Shown here: piece after piece, positions 1 through 9,827 of the stretch
Layout of the letters: every line of letters starts with the position of its first letter
Numbering within the stretch: position 1 is the first letter of the stretch
From: an uncultured Acidobacteriota bacterium
Lineage (GTDB): Bacteria > Acidobacteriota > Blastocatellia > Pyrinomonadales > Pyrinomonadaceae
Reading direction: 5' to 3'
DNA length: 64,000 nt
Assembly: GCA_937873515.1 (NCBI GenBank)
Contig: CALMYB010000013.1
Span: 372,001 to 436,000, forward strand
Position numbers and translations under genes: made by a program
The notes under the pieces: model-generated
Seen by the model: only the letters and a program-made list of their open reading frames with translations
What the model was told of the DNA's origin: nothing
The model's database searches: none

Positions 1-1425
1 AATATTTACCGTCTCGTGAGAGGCGACGCTCTTTCGGCCCAGCATATACATTCCACCATTTTGCCACACGAGAAAGGCTACATAGTCCTCTTCGGTGTCG
101 GTAATGTTTTTGATGTATGTTTGGGTCACAGAGGTGCCTTCGAGCCGCCAAGGATATCCACCGGTCGGGCTGCGTTGAGCCAAGGGATCCCACATCGGAA
201 CCCGAAAAACTTGATCATGGTCATTGCTTACAGAATGAGCATTGACGAGAACCGAGCCTGGTGCCGTATCATAGGTTACCTCAAGGCTTGCAACGGCGAT
301 CTGCTCCTGATGCGACCGTTGAATGATCCTTTGAACGTTCAGCAAACGCATTTCCCCGGGACCAAACTGCTCCGGGGCCAAGACGATATTACCGCGAGTA
401 CCATCTACTCGGGTGTAGGGAACTCGCATCGAAACTGTCGCTGTTCCGGGACCAACATTCCTTGCACCTATAACGGGCCTCATCGGCGATCCCATAATAT
501 CTTCTATCTGGAAACCGACGCCTTGATACTCGCTCGATCTGCCACGAGCCGGATTCGAAAACTGGACAGCATTCGAATAGCCTTTCGCCCTTTCGTAAAC
601 TAAAGCTCGTGCCATTAGAGCATCGCTAGGTCCCGAGTGCTCGATTGATAGAGAAATAACGTCGGAATTTAGAAAAGGAGCACTTCCCGGAAAGTCATTC
701 TGAAAGTCGATGATCCTCGTTGCGTGCGGCGCAAGCTGTAGAAAACCCTCGTTACTGACAATATCAGGTTTCCTTCCCAGCCTTCCGACAAGAGAGAGCG
801 GCTCATCGGACGTGTTGGTAAGCACAACTCGAACTTCTGCGTCTCTCGACGGCATCCACCAAACTGCTTCCTGTACACGAGAATCAAACTTGCCAAGTTC
901 TGCTAACTTCTCTTCGTAGATAAGGCTTCGGGCATGATCCGTTAAGTATATTTGTGCGCCCAAGACAAGATCCTTCCCAATATGGAGAAGCCTAATATTT
1001 CCTGCCTTGAAACTGTCACCTGCTAGGGCGGCCCAATCGTTCAAGCTAACTAATCGGAAGGACTGCGGCGCGACAACAACAGGATTAGGGGTAAACTCGA
1101 GACCATTCTTGTTGTATAACGTCGGCCGAACTTCGAGCGGTTCGTTCCCCTTGTTGTTCAAAAGTAACTTCGCATCAATATTTTCGTTTGTTAGGTAGTA
1201 GGATCCGACGAGTTTGTGGAGAACTTCCGGAGTTGGTGTCGGACTCGGCTTCCCGGCGTGATCACCGCCAGATCGGGTTTTTTCCAATGTCGAGGTGATT
1301 GTGGCAGTTGAAGATGCGGCCCCTACGAAATCTGTCGCAAAAGCACAAAGAATCAAAACTGTTGAAAAAATCAATCCTGCAATTAGATAATGCTGCCAGG
1401 TGAGGGTGAGTTTTTGTCGTACCAT
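1..1425 (-). CDS. Large exported protein of unknown function (3' end outside window)
   Basis: The frame is open from an ATG at 1425 to the window edge (475 codons, no stop seen), so the C-terminus is missing. GGAGG lies 5 nt upstream of the ATG. The N-terminus MVRQKLTLTWQHYLIAGLIF and following residues form one strong hydrophobic segment (about residues 13-34), a signal peptide or membrane anchor. A Thr/Ser/Pro-rich stretch then leads to a long soluble region of beta-like character with repeated phrases about values 'LLLNNKGNEPLEV' and 'VVLTNTSDEPLSL', which look like two related Ig-like or beta-sandwich repeats. No catalytic motif is recognised. I infer a surface or periplasmic protein. Upstream at 1514-1523 (seen on + as C10) there is a homopolymer tract. 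Function unknown. Confidence 0.8.
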   Translation of the reverse strand, partial: MVRQKLTLTWQHYLIAGLIFSTVLILCAFATDFVGAASSTATITSTLEKTRSGGDHAGKPSPTPTPEVLHKLVGSYYLTNENIDAKLLLNNKGNEPLEVRPTLYNKNGLEFTPNPVVVAPQSFRLVSLNDWAALAGDSFKAGNIRLLHIGKDLVLGAQIYLTDHARSLIYEEKLAELGKFDSRVQEAVWWMPSRDAEVRVVLTNTSDEPLSLVGRLGRKPDIVSNEGFLQLAPHATRIIDFQNDFPGSAPFLNSDVISLSIEHSGPSDALMARALVYERAKGYSNAVQFSNPARGRSSEYQGVGFQIEDIMGSPMRPVIGARNVGPGTATVSMRVPYTRVDGTRGNIVLAPEQFGPGEMRLLNVQRIIQRSHQEQIAVASLEVTYDTAPGSVLVNAHSVSNDHDQVFRVPMWDPLAQRSPTGGYPWRLEGTSVTQTYIKNITDTEEDYVAFLVWQNGGMYMLGRKSVASHETVNI

Positions 1426-1651
1426 TTCGCCTCCATGCTAGATGAGAAAAGTCCCTGTCAGGACAAAGCATGGGAGGAATTGAGTCTGTAAGAGTTCCGA
1501 TTGCCAGAGTATGCCCCCCCCCCAACAGCTTTTGTCAAGCATTTTTTAATAGCATCTGGATAAACGAGATTGGCTTATTACAAACACGACATCAGTAGAT
1601 GCCGATCGTTTACAGTGGAAGGCCGGAAGGAAGTGCAGGAAAGTTCCCATC

Positions 1652-2848
1652 CTACTTTAACTTCGCGAGGCGTTCGGCGGCGGCTTCGAGGGTTTCGTCA
1701 CGTTTGCAGAAGCAGAAGCGGACGAGCTGCGAGCCCTTTGTCTCGTCGCTGTAAAATGACGAACCGGGCACTGCCGCGACGCCGATCTCGCGCACGAGGT
1801 GTGAGGTAAATGCGATGTCATTCGCAAAGCCGAACTCCGAGATGTCTGCCATCACATAGTACGCGCCTTCCGGATAGTCGCAGTGGAATCCTGCCTCGCG
1901 CAGCACGGGCACGAGGAAGTCGCGCTTGCGGCGATATTCTTTTTCGAGCGAGGTGTAATATTCCGGCGGCAAGCTCATCGCGAAAGCTCCGGCACGCTGC
2001 AGAGGATTTGCCGCACCGACGGTTAGAAAATCGTGCACCTTGCGGATCGCCGACGTTAGGTCTTCGGGTGCGATGCAATAGCCGACGCGCCAACCCGTAA
2101 CCGAATACGTCTTTGAAAGCGAATTTACGATCACCGTCCGCTCGCGCATTCCGGGCAGCGTGGCGATCGAAACGTGCGGTGCGGGAGCCTGCCCATCGAC
2201 GCTGTAAATAATGTGCTCGTAGATCTCGTCTGTGAAGCAATACGCGTTGTGGGTGCGGCAAAGATCGGCGATGAATTCGAGTTCGTCCCGCGTGAAAACC
2301 TTGCCGGTCGGATTATTCGGATGGCAGAGAATGATCGCACGTGTTCGCGGGTTGAATGCGGCGGCAAGCTGCTCTTTATCAAAGACAAACCCTTCCTCGG
2401 TGCGATAGAGCGGCACGTAACGCGGCGTCGCGTCCGAAAGAATTGCGTCCGGTGCGTAATTCTCATAGAACGGCTCGAAAACCACGACCTCATCGCCGGC
2501 ATCGACCGTCGCCATCATCGCGGCGATCATCCCTTCGGTCGAACCGCAAGTTACGGTGATCTCGCTCTCGGGGTCGATGTCGAGGCCAAGATAAGCCATC
2601 GTCTTTCTCGCAATGGCCTCGCGGAATTCCTTAACGCCCCAGGTTACTGCGTATTGATTATGATCGGCGAGAACGGCGTCGATCGCCGCCTGCTTTATCT
2701 CCTGCGGAGTTTCCCAATCGGGAAATCCCTGACCCAAATTCACCGCGCCGTATTTAACAGCCTCGCGGCTGATCTCGCGAATGACGGATTCTGTGAACGA
2801 TGCAGCTTTTCGAGAGATGCGTTGACGTGTTCGATTCGGCTCGGGCAT
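1652..2848 (-). CDS. PLP-dependent aminotransferase, class I/II
   Basis: 398 residues, full length for fold-type I aminotransferases of the aspartate/methionine/kynurenine group. Visible motifs are NLGQGFPDWETP near residue 37 (substrate/N-terminal loop), HPNNPTG at 176-182, TDEIYEH near 206 (Asp that contacts the PLP ring nitrogen) and SLSKTYSVTGWRVGY, in which K246 is the Schiff-base lysine. The C-terminal arginine region (QLVRFCFCKRDETL) that binds the substrate carboxylate is present. The NLGQGFPD signature is typical of the YbdL/kynurenine-oxoglutarate transaminase branch that uses methionine or aromatic amino acids, but substrate cannot be fixed from sequence alone. It stands alone, with no obvious operon partner. 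ATG start chosen because the conserved N-terminal helix begins right after it. Confidence 0.93.
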   Translation of the reverse strand: MPEPNRTRQRISRKAASFTESVIREISREAVKYGAVNLGQGFPDWETPQEIKQAAIDAVLADHNQYAVTWGVKEFREAIARKTMAYLGLDIDPESEITVTCGSTEGMIAAMMATVDAGDEVVVFEPFYENYAPDAILSDATPRYVPLYRTEEGFVFDKEQLAAAFNPRTRAIILCHPNNPTGKVFTRDELEFIADLCRTHNAYCFTDEIYEHIIYSVDGQAPAPHVSIATLPGMRERTVIVNSLSKTYSVTGWRVGYCIAPEDLTSAIRKVHDFLTVGAANPLQRAGAFAMSLPPEYYTSLEKEYRRKRDFLVPVLREAGFHCDYPEGAYYVMADISEFGFANDIAFTSHLVREIGVAAVPGSSFYSDETKGSQLVRFCFCKRDETLEAAAERLAKLK

Positions 2849-3230
2849 AGCTCTATTCTAACGCCGCCGCCTCAAATTCAAAGTAGAAAGGCTAAGGCTG
2901 AAGAGTTTGATGTGGAGCTGATGAATTTGAGGCCACCGCGTTTTGAGCTTGACATTCTAAAAAGGAGGGACGTAAACTCGCGATATCTATCAAGGTCCAT
3001 GGGGGCTGAGCTTGGTGGTGCGGACTCGGCTTTAATAAGCGCGATAAAACCATCGAGTTGCAGTCGCATTTGATCGAAGCGCTCTTCACGATGGATCCAA
3101 ACTTGCCGGATATTTCGCCGGCGTTTGGAGATGGCCCGCTTCGTTCCATTATCGTGGACGAGAATCCTGGTTCCGTTTCCTCCATCACCTTCGGAACGCT
3201 TGTTTCTCGACAATTCAAAAGGAGAATCAG
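2849..3230. other. Intergenic region with a possible decayed reading frame
   Basis: About 380 bp without a convincing gene. On the + strand a frame with no good start runs from about 3010 to 3234 and ends with TGA overlapping the ATG of the next gene (ATGA); its last 47 codons (from an ATG at 3088) read like protein, so this may be a gene remnant or a short leader. Minus-strand frames here look like chance. The region holds a plausible promoter (separate entry). Confidence 0.35.
2949..2978 (+). promoter_or_regulatory. Putative sigma-70 promoter upstream of the Cys-rich protein/ABC operon
   Basis: TTGACA at 2949-2954 and TAAACT at 2973-2978 are separated by 18 bp, facing the operon that starts at 3231. 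The fit is to the general sigma-70 consensus only; the predicted leader would be about 245 nt. No experimental support. Confidence 0.35.
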
Positions 3231-3740
3231 ATGAAGAAGAGCATTTTTACAGTGTTCACAACATTCGCTGTTGTGTTTACCGCGTTAGCAATTGGCAGAG
3301 CAACAGTCGCCAAGACAAACGTCACCGCGTTTTACGGCAGACTTGCTGACGGCCAAAAGATCGAACTGCTCTTTGTGGAATCAACAGGAAAGCTAGCAGT
3401 AGCAATAAGAGATAAAGAAGGCAAATATCTCTCAGGGTACATTTTCAAGGGTGTCTCGACGGAAACGGGTGACTTCAAATTCGCAGACGCATACCGACAT
3501 TTTGGCGACGCCACGTTGTCGACTAGTTTGTCGATTAAGCGCTTGGCGGACTCCACGCTTTCGGCCGCCCTCGATGGTGGAGCCGATACGAATATCTTGC
3601 TTATTAAGAAGGATTCAGTTAAGCTTAAAGAACTAAGTGAGCTTTCCGATCCTCCATTTGGCGAGTGTACGTTCTGGTGTTATGAGCACTATGATTGGTA
3701 TATGTGCTTCTACTGCTGTTCAATATCATCGGATTGCTGA
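3231..3740 (+). CDS. Sec-exported protein with Cys- and aromatic-rich C-terminal tail
   Basis: 169 residues. GGAG 6 nt before the ATG supports the start. MKKSIFTVFTTFAVVFTALA is a classical Sec signal peptide. The middle (about 30-140) is a soluble beta-like domain with no recognised family. The last 26 residues change character completely: six Cys (146, 150, 159, 162, 163, 169) packed with Trp, Tyr and Phe, with no Cys elsewhere in the mature protein. It is followed by an ABC-type ATPase and permease on the same strand. Such a tail suggests a disulfide-rich peptide released or matured from the precursor and exported or resisted by the adjacent transporter, by analogy with peptide/bacteriocin loci; this is inference. 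It may instead be a structural secreted protein. No modification enzyme is adjacent. Confidence 0.75.
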   Translation: MKKSIFTVFTTFAVVFTALAIGRATVAKTNVTAFYGRLADGQKIELLFVESTGKLAVAIRDKEGKYLSGYIFKGVSTETGDFKFADAYRHFGDATLSTSLSIKRLADSTLSAALDGGADTNILLIKKDSVKLKELSELSDPPFGECTFWCYEHYDWYMCFYCCSISSDC

Positions 3741-3802
3741 TGATGTGGTTGGCATCCTCGCGCTTGGTAATCTGGTGCGAGGATGCCGCCCCCTCTTGGG
3801 CA

Positions 3803-4717
3803 ATGAATGCAATCGAGATTAGATCGTTAACAAAATCCTACGGTAATAGAAACGTCGTAGATCATGTGAGTTTCAACGTTCGATCGGGTACTGTCTTTGG
3901 TTTTCTCGGTCCAAACGGCGCAGGTAAGACCACAACGATTCGAATGCTGCTCAGTCTGATACGACCGGACGCCGGCGAGATATCGATCCTTGGCCTAGAT
4001 GCTAGGAAGCAGTTTGCATCGGTCGCTTCTAGGATCGCCGCAGTGGTGGAAACACCGACCTATTTTCCGAATCTCTCAGCCCTCCAAACTCTGCGAACAC
4101 TTGCTGATTATGCGGGGATATCTATGTCGCGTGAGCAACTACTTTCGGCTCTAGATCGGCATGGACTACTATTCGCGTCGGAGCAGAAAGTTGATGGCTT
4201 CTCGCTCGGGATGAAGCAAAGGCTCGCTGTTGTTGCGGCCCTTATTGGTGACCCTGAAGTGGTCTTTCTCGACGAACCGACCAATGGGTTGGATCCTGAG
4301 GGTATTTCGAATATGCGAGGGTTAATACGCCGGCTTGCTGACGATGAGGGGAGGACGGTTTTTGTAACCAGCCACCTTCTAGCTGAAGTGGAGCACACAT
4401 GTGATGAAGTGCTTTTTTTGAACGACGGCAGAGTTTGCGTGCAAGGTACCCTTGCCGAACTTCTTACGAACAACAAGGTATGTGTGCGCGGATTCCCGAT
4501 AGAGTCCGTCTATCGAGTAGTTGCACGGTATTTTCCGAACCGGCATTTTCGAAAGGTGGATGATCCGCCGGGGATCGAGCTAGCGATCGGGTATGATGAG
4601 ATCCCACTTTTGGTTAGGTATTTAGCGGGTGAGAATATCGACATTCATGAAGTATTTGTCAAGTCTCGCACTCTGGAAGAAGTCTTTTATGCTGTGATCG
4701 GAACTCAAGATATCTAG
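3803..4717 (+). CDS. ABC transporter ATP-binding protein (BcrA/CcmA-like)
   Basis: 304 residues from the ATG at 3803, which gives the usual family start (MNAIEIRSLTKSYG). Walker A GPNGAGKTTT, signature SLGMKQRLAVVAAL, Walker B VVFLDEPTNGLDP and the H-loop region FVTSHLLAEVEH are all intact, so it should hydrolyse ATP. The C-terminal ~80 residues are the extra domain common to bacitracin/lantibiotic-immunity type ATPases. The frame is also open upstream: an ATG at 3740 overlapping the preceding stop (TGATG) would add 21 residues by translational coupling. No strong Shine-Dalgarno precedes 3803, so the start is uncertain. It pairs with the permease 3 nt downstream. Energises export or removal of a substrate from the membrane; substrate unknown. 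Confidence 0.9.
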   Translation: MNAIEIRSLTKSYGNRNVVDHVSFNVRSGTVFGFLGPNGAGKTTTIRMLLSLIRPDAGEISILGLDARKQFASVASRIAAVVETPTYFPNLSALQTLRTLADYAGISMSREQLLSALDRHGLLFASEQKVDGFSLGMKQRLAVVAALIGDPEVVFLDEPTNGLDPEGISNMRGLIRRLADDEGRTVFVTSHLLAEVEHTCDEVLFLNDGRVCVQGTLAELLTNNKVCVRGFPIESVYRVVARYFPNRHFRKVDDPPGIELAIGYDEIPLLVRYLAGENIDIHEVFVKSRTLEEVFYAVIGTQDI

Positions 4718-4720
4718 ACT

Positions 4721-5548
4721 ATGTTTAACCTTGTCCGCGCTGAACTTCGGCGAATTTTCTACAACCGGAGCAATCTCATTTTCAGCGCAATAACCATCCT
4801 TTGCGTTCTTCTCTTTCTCGTATTTCGGTTCATCGCGATATTTGGCTCGGATCGGGCCCAAGCGGTGAAGGCCTACCAGGATGATTTTGCTTTTCCTGCG
4901 TCACTACTCTCGTCATTATCCATAAGTCACACCATAGCCCTCATTCTTTTGCCTACGATCACAGCTTTCGTTGTCGGAAGCGATTACCACCTTGACACCT
5001 GGAAGATGATACTGCCTAGATCTCCACTTAGGCTTCGCCTCTTAGCCGGAAAACTGATTGCGTTAATGGTTTTTGTCTGCTACCTCTTCCTTTTCGTCGT
5101 GGCGATCTTGCACATTTGTACTCTGTTCGGAGCGTACTGGTTGAATACGCCTATGTCGTTCACCGAGTTCTTGGGAGATCCGGAGAATCTTCGGGAGTCC
5201 CTGCGGCGAATGCTTTCGACCTTCGCATTCATCTTTTGGTACTCAAGCGTGGCTACCTTTCTTACGATATTGTCCCGGTCGCTTCTGATTGGAGCTTCCT
5301 GTCCGCTTTTTGTTTACTTTCTCTGCAACCTGATCAGAGCGTACTCTCCCGGCTATGTTTCCGTTGTCTTAGCTCCGACTCATTTTGGAAACCTCCTGCC
5401 CCGCGCGGAGAATATTGTTCCAATTGTTGATGCAACGCGTCCGGACGTATGGTTTGGGGTAAGTTGGCTCATTGTTCTGACTCATCTCTTAGGTATTTTC
5501 CTAGTCTGCCACATTATTCTGAAAAGACAGGAATTTGCGAGTCGGTAG
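4721..5548 (+). CDS. ABC-2 type transporter permease
   Basis: 275 residues, six predicted membrane spans: near residues 20-45, 62-85, 105-135, 160-185, 190-210 and 245-268. An N-terminal amphipathic start MFNLVRAELRRIFYNRSNL is typical of ABC-2/BcrB-like permeases (LxxxELxKxxR type). It begins 3 nt after the ATPase stop, so the two form one transporter, probably a homodimeric permease with two ATPases. With the Cys-rich exported protein upstream this makes a three-gene unit at 3231-5548. Its 3' end faces galE (convergent, 20 bp apart). No specific substrate can be read from the sequence. Confidence 0.88.
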   Translation: MFNLVRAELRRIFYNRSNLIFSAITILCVLLFLVFRFIAIFGSDRAQAVKAYQDDFAFPASLLSSLSISHTIALILLPTITAFVVGSDYHLDTWKMILPRSPLRLRLLAGKLIALMVFVCYLFLFVVAILHICTLFGAYWLNTPMSFTEFLGDPENLRESLRRMLSTFAFIFWYSSVATFLTILSRSLLIGASCPLFVYFLCNLIRAYSPGYVSVVLAPTHFGNLLPRAENIVPIVDATRPDVWFGVSWLIVLTHLLGIFLVCHIILKRQEFASR

Positions 5549-5568
5549 CCTGCGAGAAACTATCGCTT

Positions 5569-6531
5569 TTACCTTGCTCGCCAAAGGTGGGCGCTTCGGA
5601 TGATCGATTCGAGGTCGGGAAATTCGGGTTGCCAGCCGAGGACGGTCTTTGCCCGGGAGGCGTCCGCTATCAGCCGCGAAGGGTCGCCTGCGCGACGCGG
5701 TTCGAGACTTGCGGGGACATCGCGGCCGACGACACGCGAGACGACATCGACGATCTCACGAACCGAATAGCCGTCGCCGTTGCCGAGATTGATGAAGTCG
5801 CTTTCACCGCCATTTTCAAGATACGAGACGGCGAGCACGTGCGCCTTTGCAAGGTCGCTCACGTGTATGTAATCGCGAATGGCTGTGCCGTCCGGCGTAG
5901 GATAATCGTCGCCAAAGATAGAAAGTTGTTCGATCTCGCCCGCCGCGGCCTTAAGAGCGAGAGGAATGAGGTGCGTTTCCGGGTCGTGGCGTTCGCCGCG
6001 TGTCGCGGTCGCACCGGCGGCATTAAAGTATCTCAAAGCGACGAAGCGCAGGCCGTACGCGTTGTCATACGCCGACAACATTCGCTCGACGAAGAGTTTT
6101 GACCAGCCGTAAGGATTAGTCGGGTTCTGCGAATGCTTTTCATCGATCGGGATCGTGTGCGGTTCGCCGTATGTCGCGCAGGTCGAGGAGAATACGAATC
6201 GCATCACGCCGCCCGCGATCAACTCGTCGAGCAAGGCGGCCGTCTGGACAAAATTATTCTCGAAATACATTTGCGGCTTTTCGACCGACTCGCCAACGTA
6301 TGCGAATGCCGAAAAATGCATACACGCCGTGATCGGGTGTTCGTTGAGTATGCGTCGGATAACGGAGCGGTCGCCGATATTGCCGACGTAGAACGGCGTG
6401 TGATCCGCGACGGCTTCGCGATGCCCGCGGCTTAGATTATCGACGACGACGACGTCAAAGCCCTCTGCTTCGAGAGCTTCGACCGTTACGCTGCCGATAT
6501 ACCCGGCACCGCCGGTTACGAGAATTGCCAT
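5569..6531 (-). CDS. galE: UDP-glucose 4-epimerase
   Basis: 320 residues, normal length. Extended SDR fold: NAD-binding GGAGYIGS at 7-14, VDNLSRGH (adenine ribose loop), active-site Ser/Thr in [10 protein letters not shown] near 115-124, catalytic Y141-x3-K145 (YGWSK), then [10 protein letters not shown] and the [10 protein letters not shown] signature. Interconverts UDP-glucose and UDP-galactose (or the GlcNAc forms), supplying galactose donors for surface polysaccharide. It is the second gene of a minus-strand pair, 10 bp downstream of the membrane dehydratase (6542-8521), consistent with an envelope-sugar operon. Confidence 0.97.
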   Translation of the reverse strand: MAILVTGGAGYIGSVTVEALEAEGFDVVVVDNLSRGHREAVADHTPFYVGNIGDRSVIRRILNEHPITACMHFSAFAYVGESVEKPQMYFENNFVQTAALLDELIAGGVMRFVFSSTCATYGEPHTIPIDEKHSQNPTNPYGWSKLFVERMLSAYDNAYGLRFVALRYFNAAGATATRGERHDPETHLIPLALKAAAGEIEQLSIFGDDYPTPDGTAIRDYIHVSDLAKAHVLAVSYLENGGESDFINLGNGDGYSVREIVDVVSRVVGRDVPASLEPRRAGDPSRLIADASRAKTVLGWQPEFPDLESIIRSAHLWRAR

Positions 6532-6541
6532 TTTCGAAAAT

Positions 6542-8521
6542 TTAGGTCGGTTTGTCCGCGAGCTTTAACTTTGCGGGAGAGCCTGAGGGATCAGCGATCT
6601 CGGCCTGTCGTTGGCCGGCCGGAGTATCCGTCTGAAGGACCGTCGCTTCCGGCAGGAATTCGTTGAATGCCGAACGTATCCGCGACTCGCTGTTCTCATT
6701 CACCGCGGCGGAGAACTCATCGATGATGGCTTTTACCTGCATTCGGGAAAACTCAGCGATCTTGCCGATGAAGATCTTCGGATGCCGCGTTTTCAGCAGA
6801 TGCTCGCCCGTGATCTCAAGCTCTTCGAAGAGCTTTTCGCCGTCGCGGATCCCCGTAAACTGAATGTCGATGTCTTCGTATGGAACGAGGCCCGAGAGAC
6901 GGATCATATCTTCGGCGAGATCGAGGATCTTGACCGGCCGTCCCATATCGAGAATAAAGATCTCGCCGCCGTCAAGAGCAAGCGCGCCGGCCTGAAGCAC
7001 GAGCTGCGACGCCTCGGGGATCGTCATAAAGTAACGCGTCATTTCGGGATGCGTAACGGTGATCGGTTCACCTTTCTCGATCTGTTCGCGAAAGATCGGA
7101 ACGACCGAGCCTGCGCTCCCAAGCACGTTGCCGAATCTGACCGCGACAAATTTCGTCTCGTAGGTTTGGTTCAGGTCTTGCACGACGATCTCGGCGATGC
7201 GTTTTGACGCGCCCATCACAGAGGTCGGATTTACGGCCTTGTCCGTCGAGATCATAACGAAAGCGTTCGCGTTGAACTCGCCCGCAAGACTGCCGACAAG
7301 ACGCGTTGCAAGCACATTGTTCTTGATCGCCTCGACCGGATTTTGCTCCATCAACGGAACGTGTTTGTGTGCTGCCGCGTGGAATATAACCTCCGGCCGA
7401 TACTCCGCGAAAATGCCGCGCATACGCGGTTCGTCCGAAATGTCGGCGATAAGCGGAATGAATTCGAGTTCGTCGAAGGTCTTTGCGACCTCGCGGCCTA
7501 TCTCAAAGAGCATATATTCCGAACGCTCGACGAGAAGCACTTTCTTAGGCTGATAATTACTGATCTGACGCACAAGTTCCGAGCCGATCGAACCGCCCGC
7601 ACCTGTAACCATCACGGTGCGTCCGGAGAGAAGATCGCCCAGGTTCTTGTCGTCAAGCTCGACGGGTTCGCGTCCGAGAAGATCCTCGATCTCGACGTCG
7701 CGAAGACGCGTAACATTGACGCGGCCGTGCGCGATCTCCTCAAGGCTCGGGACGATCTGCGCTTTTACCGGAATGGACGAACAAATATCCATTATTCGCC
7801 GAATGTCCTTGCCGTTCGCATGATCGATCGCAAGAACGACCTGCTTGATGTCGAGTTCGTGGACGAGCTTCGGCAGGCGGTCGGTTCCGCCGATGACCTT
7901 TACGCGATTGACGCTGCCGCCGATCTTCCGCGTGTCGTCGTCAACAAATCCGCGAACGTCGAAGTCCGAGTCCGCACGGCCTTGGATCTCCTTTACGAGA
8001 GTTGCGCCCATACGGCCGGCCCCGACGATGAGAGTCGGCTTGCGCTTGCCGCGTTTGCGTCCGGCCGTGAGGCGATTCTTCTCGTCAAGTTCGTAAAAGA
8101 ACCTGCGGAGAATTCTTAAAGCCAACAATCCGCCGAAAGCCATCATCATATCGATGAGGACGACCGAGACAGGGATCTGCCAGAGATCGAAGTACGAATA
8201 GCTCAGAGCGAATCTCAAAAGCAGCAGAACCGCGAGCGAGATCACTGCGGCTTTTATGAAGACCTTTATATCCTCGATGCTGACATATCGCCATATCAGC
8301 GAATACGCACCGACGACAAAGAGGGCCGAGAGCTGGACAAGAACTACAAGCGGCAGCTGACGCAGGGCCGTGTCGGCGTAAAATTCGCCGAGCCGCATAT
8401 TGATCGCCGGCAAATAGGCAATAAAAAATGCAGCAGATAGAACAAGCACGTCCGCCAAAAACTGAAACGGACGCCTTAGAAACCAAAATTTGCTGCTCTC
8501 AGGTTCCTCTTTTTGCTTCAT
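6542..8521 (-). CDS. Membrane nucleotide-sugar epimerase/dehydratase (FlaA1/CapD/WbpM family)
   Basis: 659 residues. Four N-terminal transmembrane helices (about residues 15-130), a first Rossmann-like CoA-binding-type domain ([17 protein letters not shown] near 165) and a C-terminal SDR domain ([19 protein letters not shown] near 309; [19 protein letters not shown] with the catalytic Lys; [20 protein letters not shown]). This is the architecture of inner-membrane UDP-GlcNAc 4,6-dehydratases that begin synthesis of 6-deoxy or diamino sugars such as QuiNAc or bacillosamine. A Met rather than Tyr in the MGASK position fits the WbpM/PglF branch. It is the first gene of the pair with galE. Exact product sugar cannot be told. 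Confidence 0.93.
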   Translation of the reverse strand: MKQKEEPESSKFWFLRRPFQFLADVLVLSAAFFIAYLPAINMRLGEFYADTALRQLPLVVLVQLSALFVVGAYSLIWRYVSIEDIKVFIKAAVISLAVLLLLRFALSYSYFDLWQIPVSVVLIDMMMAFGGLLALRILRRFFYELDEKNRLTAGRKRGKRKPTLIVGAGRMGATLVKEIQGRADSDFDVRGFVDDDTRKIGGSVNRVKVIGGTDRLPKLVHELDIKQVVLAIDHANGKDIRRIMDICSSIPVKAQIVPSLEEIAHGRVNVTRLRDVEIEDLLGREPVELDDKNLGDLLSGRTVMVTGAGGSIGSELVRQISNYQPKKVLLVERSEYMLFEIGREVAKTFDELEFIPLIADISDEPRMRGIFAEYRPEVIFHAAAHKHVPLMEQNPVEAIKNNVLATRLVGSLAGEFNANAFVMISTDKAVNPTSVMGASKRIAEIVVQDLNQTYETKFVAVRFGNVLGSAGSVVPIFREQIEKGEPITVTHPEMTRYFMTIPEASQLVLQAGALALDGGEIFILDMGRPVKILDLAEDMIRLSGLVPYEDIDIQFTGIRDGEKLFEELEITGEHLLKTRHPKIFIGKIAEFSRMQVKAIIDEFSAAVNENSESRIRSAFNEFLPEATVLQTDTPAGQRQAEIADPSGSPAKLKLADKPT

Positions 8522-8724
8522 TTACCGCATGCCCGGGGACATTTTTTTCAGAAAAGACCGGTAAAATGCCCGATGTTTAGGAAGTTACCCTGCAAAAAAT
8601 GCCGTGTCAATAGGCTATCACGCCGTGCTTTGTGGCACGAAAAGCATTGTTTATTTGGGGCATCTTGCGTTATGCTCGAAAATTGCCGCGTTTAGGAAGC
8701 CGCGTTTCTCGTGTTAATAAGCAA

Positions 8725-9714
8725 ATGAAAGCAATAATCGCCATTTTTACAATAGCCATAATGACGTTCGCGGCCTTTTCACAGACGCCGAAGCCGCAGG
8801 TCGATTCGGAAGGCTATCTTATCGGTCCCGGCGACGAGATCACGGGAAAGGTGCTCGGCGAACCGCAATTCGATTTTGTTGCGACCGTCGATGAGAACGG
8901 CCAGATTCAGGTTCCTTTCTCGGACGCGCCTGTTGTCGCAAAGTGCCAATCGGAACGCGGCCTTCGCAAAGAGGTCAACGATGTGCTCGCGAAATATCTC
9001 CGCAATCCGCAGCTTAGCCTTCGGGTTACCGAGCGCAAGAGCCGTCCGCCGGCAACTATCTACGGCGAAGTGCGCACGCCGCAGCAGGTCGTTCTGATGC
9101 GAAAGGCGACGCTGCTGGAACTGATCGCATTCTCGGGCGATGTTACGGAGCAGGCCGGCGGAACCGTGCAGGTCTTTCGGACCCAGCCGCCGCTGTGCGA
9201 TAAGGCCCGCGACGAAGATGCGAACTGGAAGAGTTTGACAGGCGATCCCGGCGATGTTCCGTCGCGCGTCTTCAGCCTGAATGAGATCAAGCAAGGCCTT
9301 GATGAGGCAAACCCGATCATCTATCCGGGCGACGTGATCGTCGTCCAGAAGGCACCGCCCGTCTATATCACCGGCGAGGTCGTTCAGCCGCAAGGAGTTT
9401 TCCTAAAGGAAGGCGGACTTTCGCTTACCGAGGCGATCGCGAAGATCGGCGGCGTCCGACGCGAAGCAAAAACGAAAGACATAAAGATCTATCGCCTCAA
9501 GAAAGGCTCAAAGGACCGCGAGATCATTTCTGCGAATTACGATCTGATAAAGAAGGGCGAGCAGAAGGACGTTATGCTCGAACCGTATGACATCGTTGAG
9601 GTCGATAAGAGCAAGAAGAGCATCGCACAGACGATCCTCGACATCGTGACAGGAGCCAGCCGCACGGCCCTCTCAAGCGTCGGCAACGGCCTCGGCACAC
9701 GCGTGCTCTATTAG
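8725..9714 (+). CDS. Wza-type polysaccharide export protein with SLBB domains
   Basis: 329 residues from ATG 8725, which opens on a good signal peptide MKAIIAIFTIAIMTFAAFSQ; the frame is open 31 codons further up but those residues do not look like an export signal. After the signal, EGYLIGPGDEITGKVLG is the polysaccharide export (Poly_export) domain start, followed by two SLBB beta-grasp domains (ATIYGEVRTPQQVVL near 113; PVYITGEVVQPQGVFLKEGG near 212). It acts in the outer membrane/periplasm as the export channel for capsule or exopolysaccharide. There is no lipobox Cys, so it is probably not lipidated. Divergent from the sugar genes at 8521. Confidence 0.9.
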   Translation: MKAIIAIFTIAIMTFAAFSQTPKPQVDSEGYLIGPGDEITGKVLGEPQFDFVATVDENGQIQVPFSDAPVVAKCQSERGLRKEVNDVLAKYLRNPQLSLRVTERKSRPPATIYGEVRTPQQVVLMRKATLLELIAFSGDVTEQAGGTVQVFRTQPPLCDKARDEDANWKSLTGDPGDVPSRVFSLNEIKQGLDEANPIIYPGDVIVVQKAPPVYITGEVVQPQGVFLKEGGLSLTEAIAKIGGVRREAKTKDIKIYRLKKGSKDREIISANYDLIKKGEQKDVMLEPYDIVEVDKSKKSIAQTILDIVTGASRTALSSVGNGLGTRVLY

Positions 9715-9827
9715 GCCAAGTTTTTATTTTGTGCATTCGCGGCCACCCTTTCTTTTGGCCACCTATGTACGAATAGGACCTAACGCACGCCAGCTTCGAA
9801 ACCTAACTTAGATGACTTAGAGTCAGC

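Noticed and set aside
16..603. Plus-strand frame of 195 codons at the window start
   Set aside because: The opposite strand is continuously open for 475 codons from a well-placed ATG with GGAGG and reads like protein; the plus frame does not.
2174..3073. Long + strand frame opposite the aminotransferase gene
   Set aside because: It is antisense to a full-length PLP aminotransferase with all motifs; the translation has no domain and runs on past the real gene by chance.
2878..3218. Two minus-strand frames of ~110 codons between the aminotransferase and the Cys-rich gene
   Set aside because: No Shine-Dalgarno, no domain, and they overlap the likely promoter and leader of the + strand operon.
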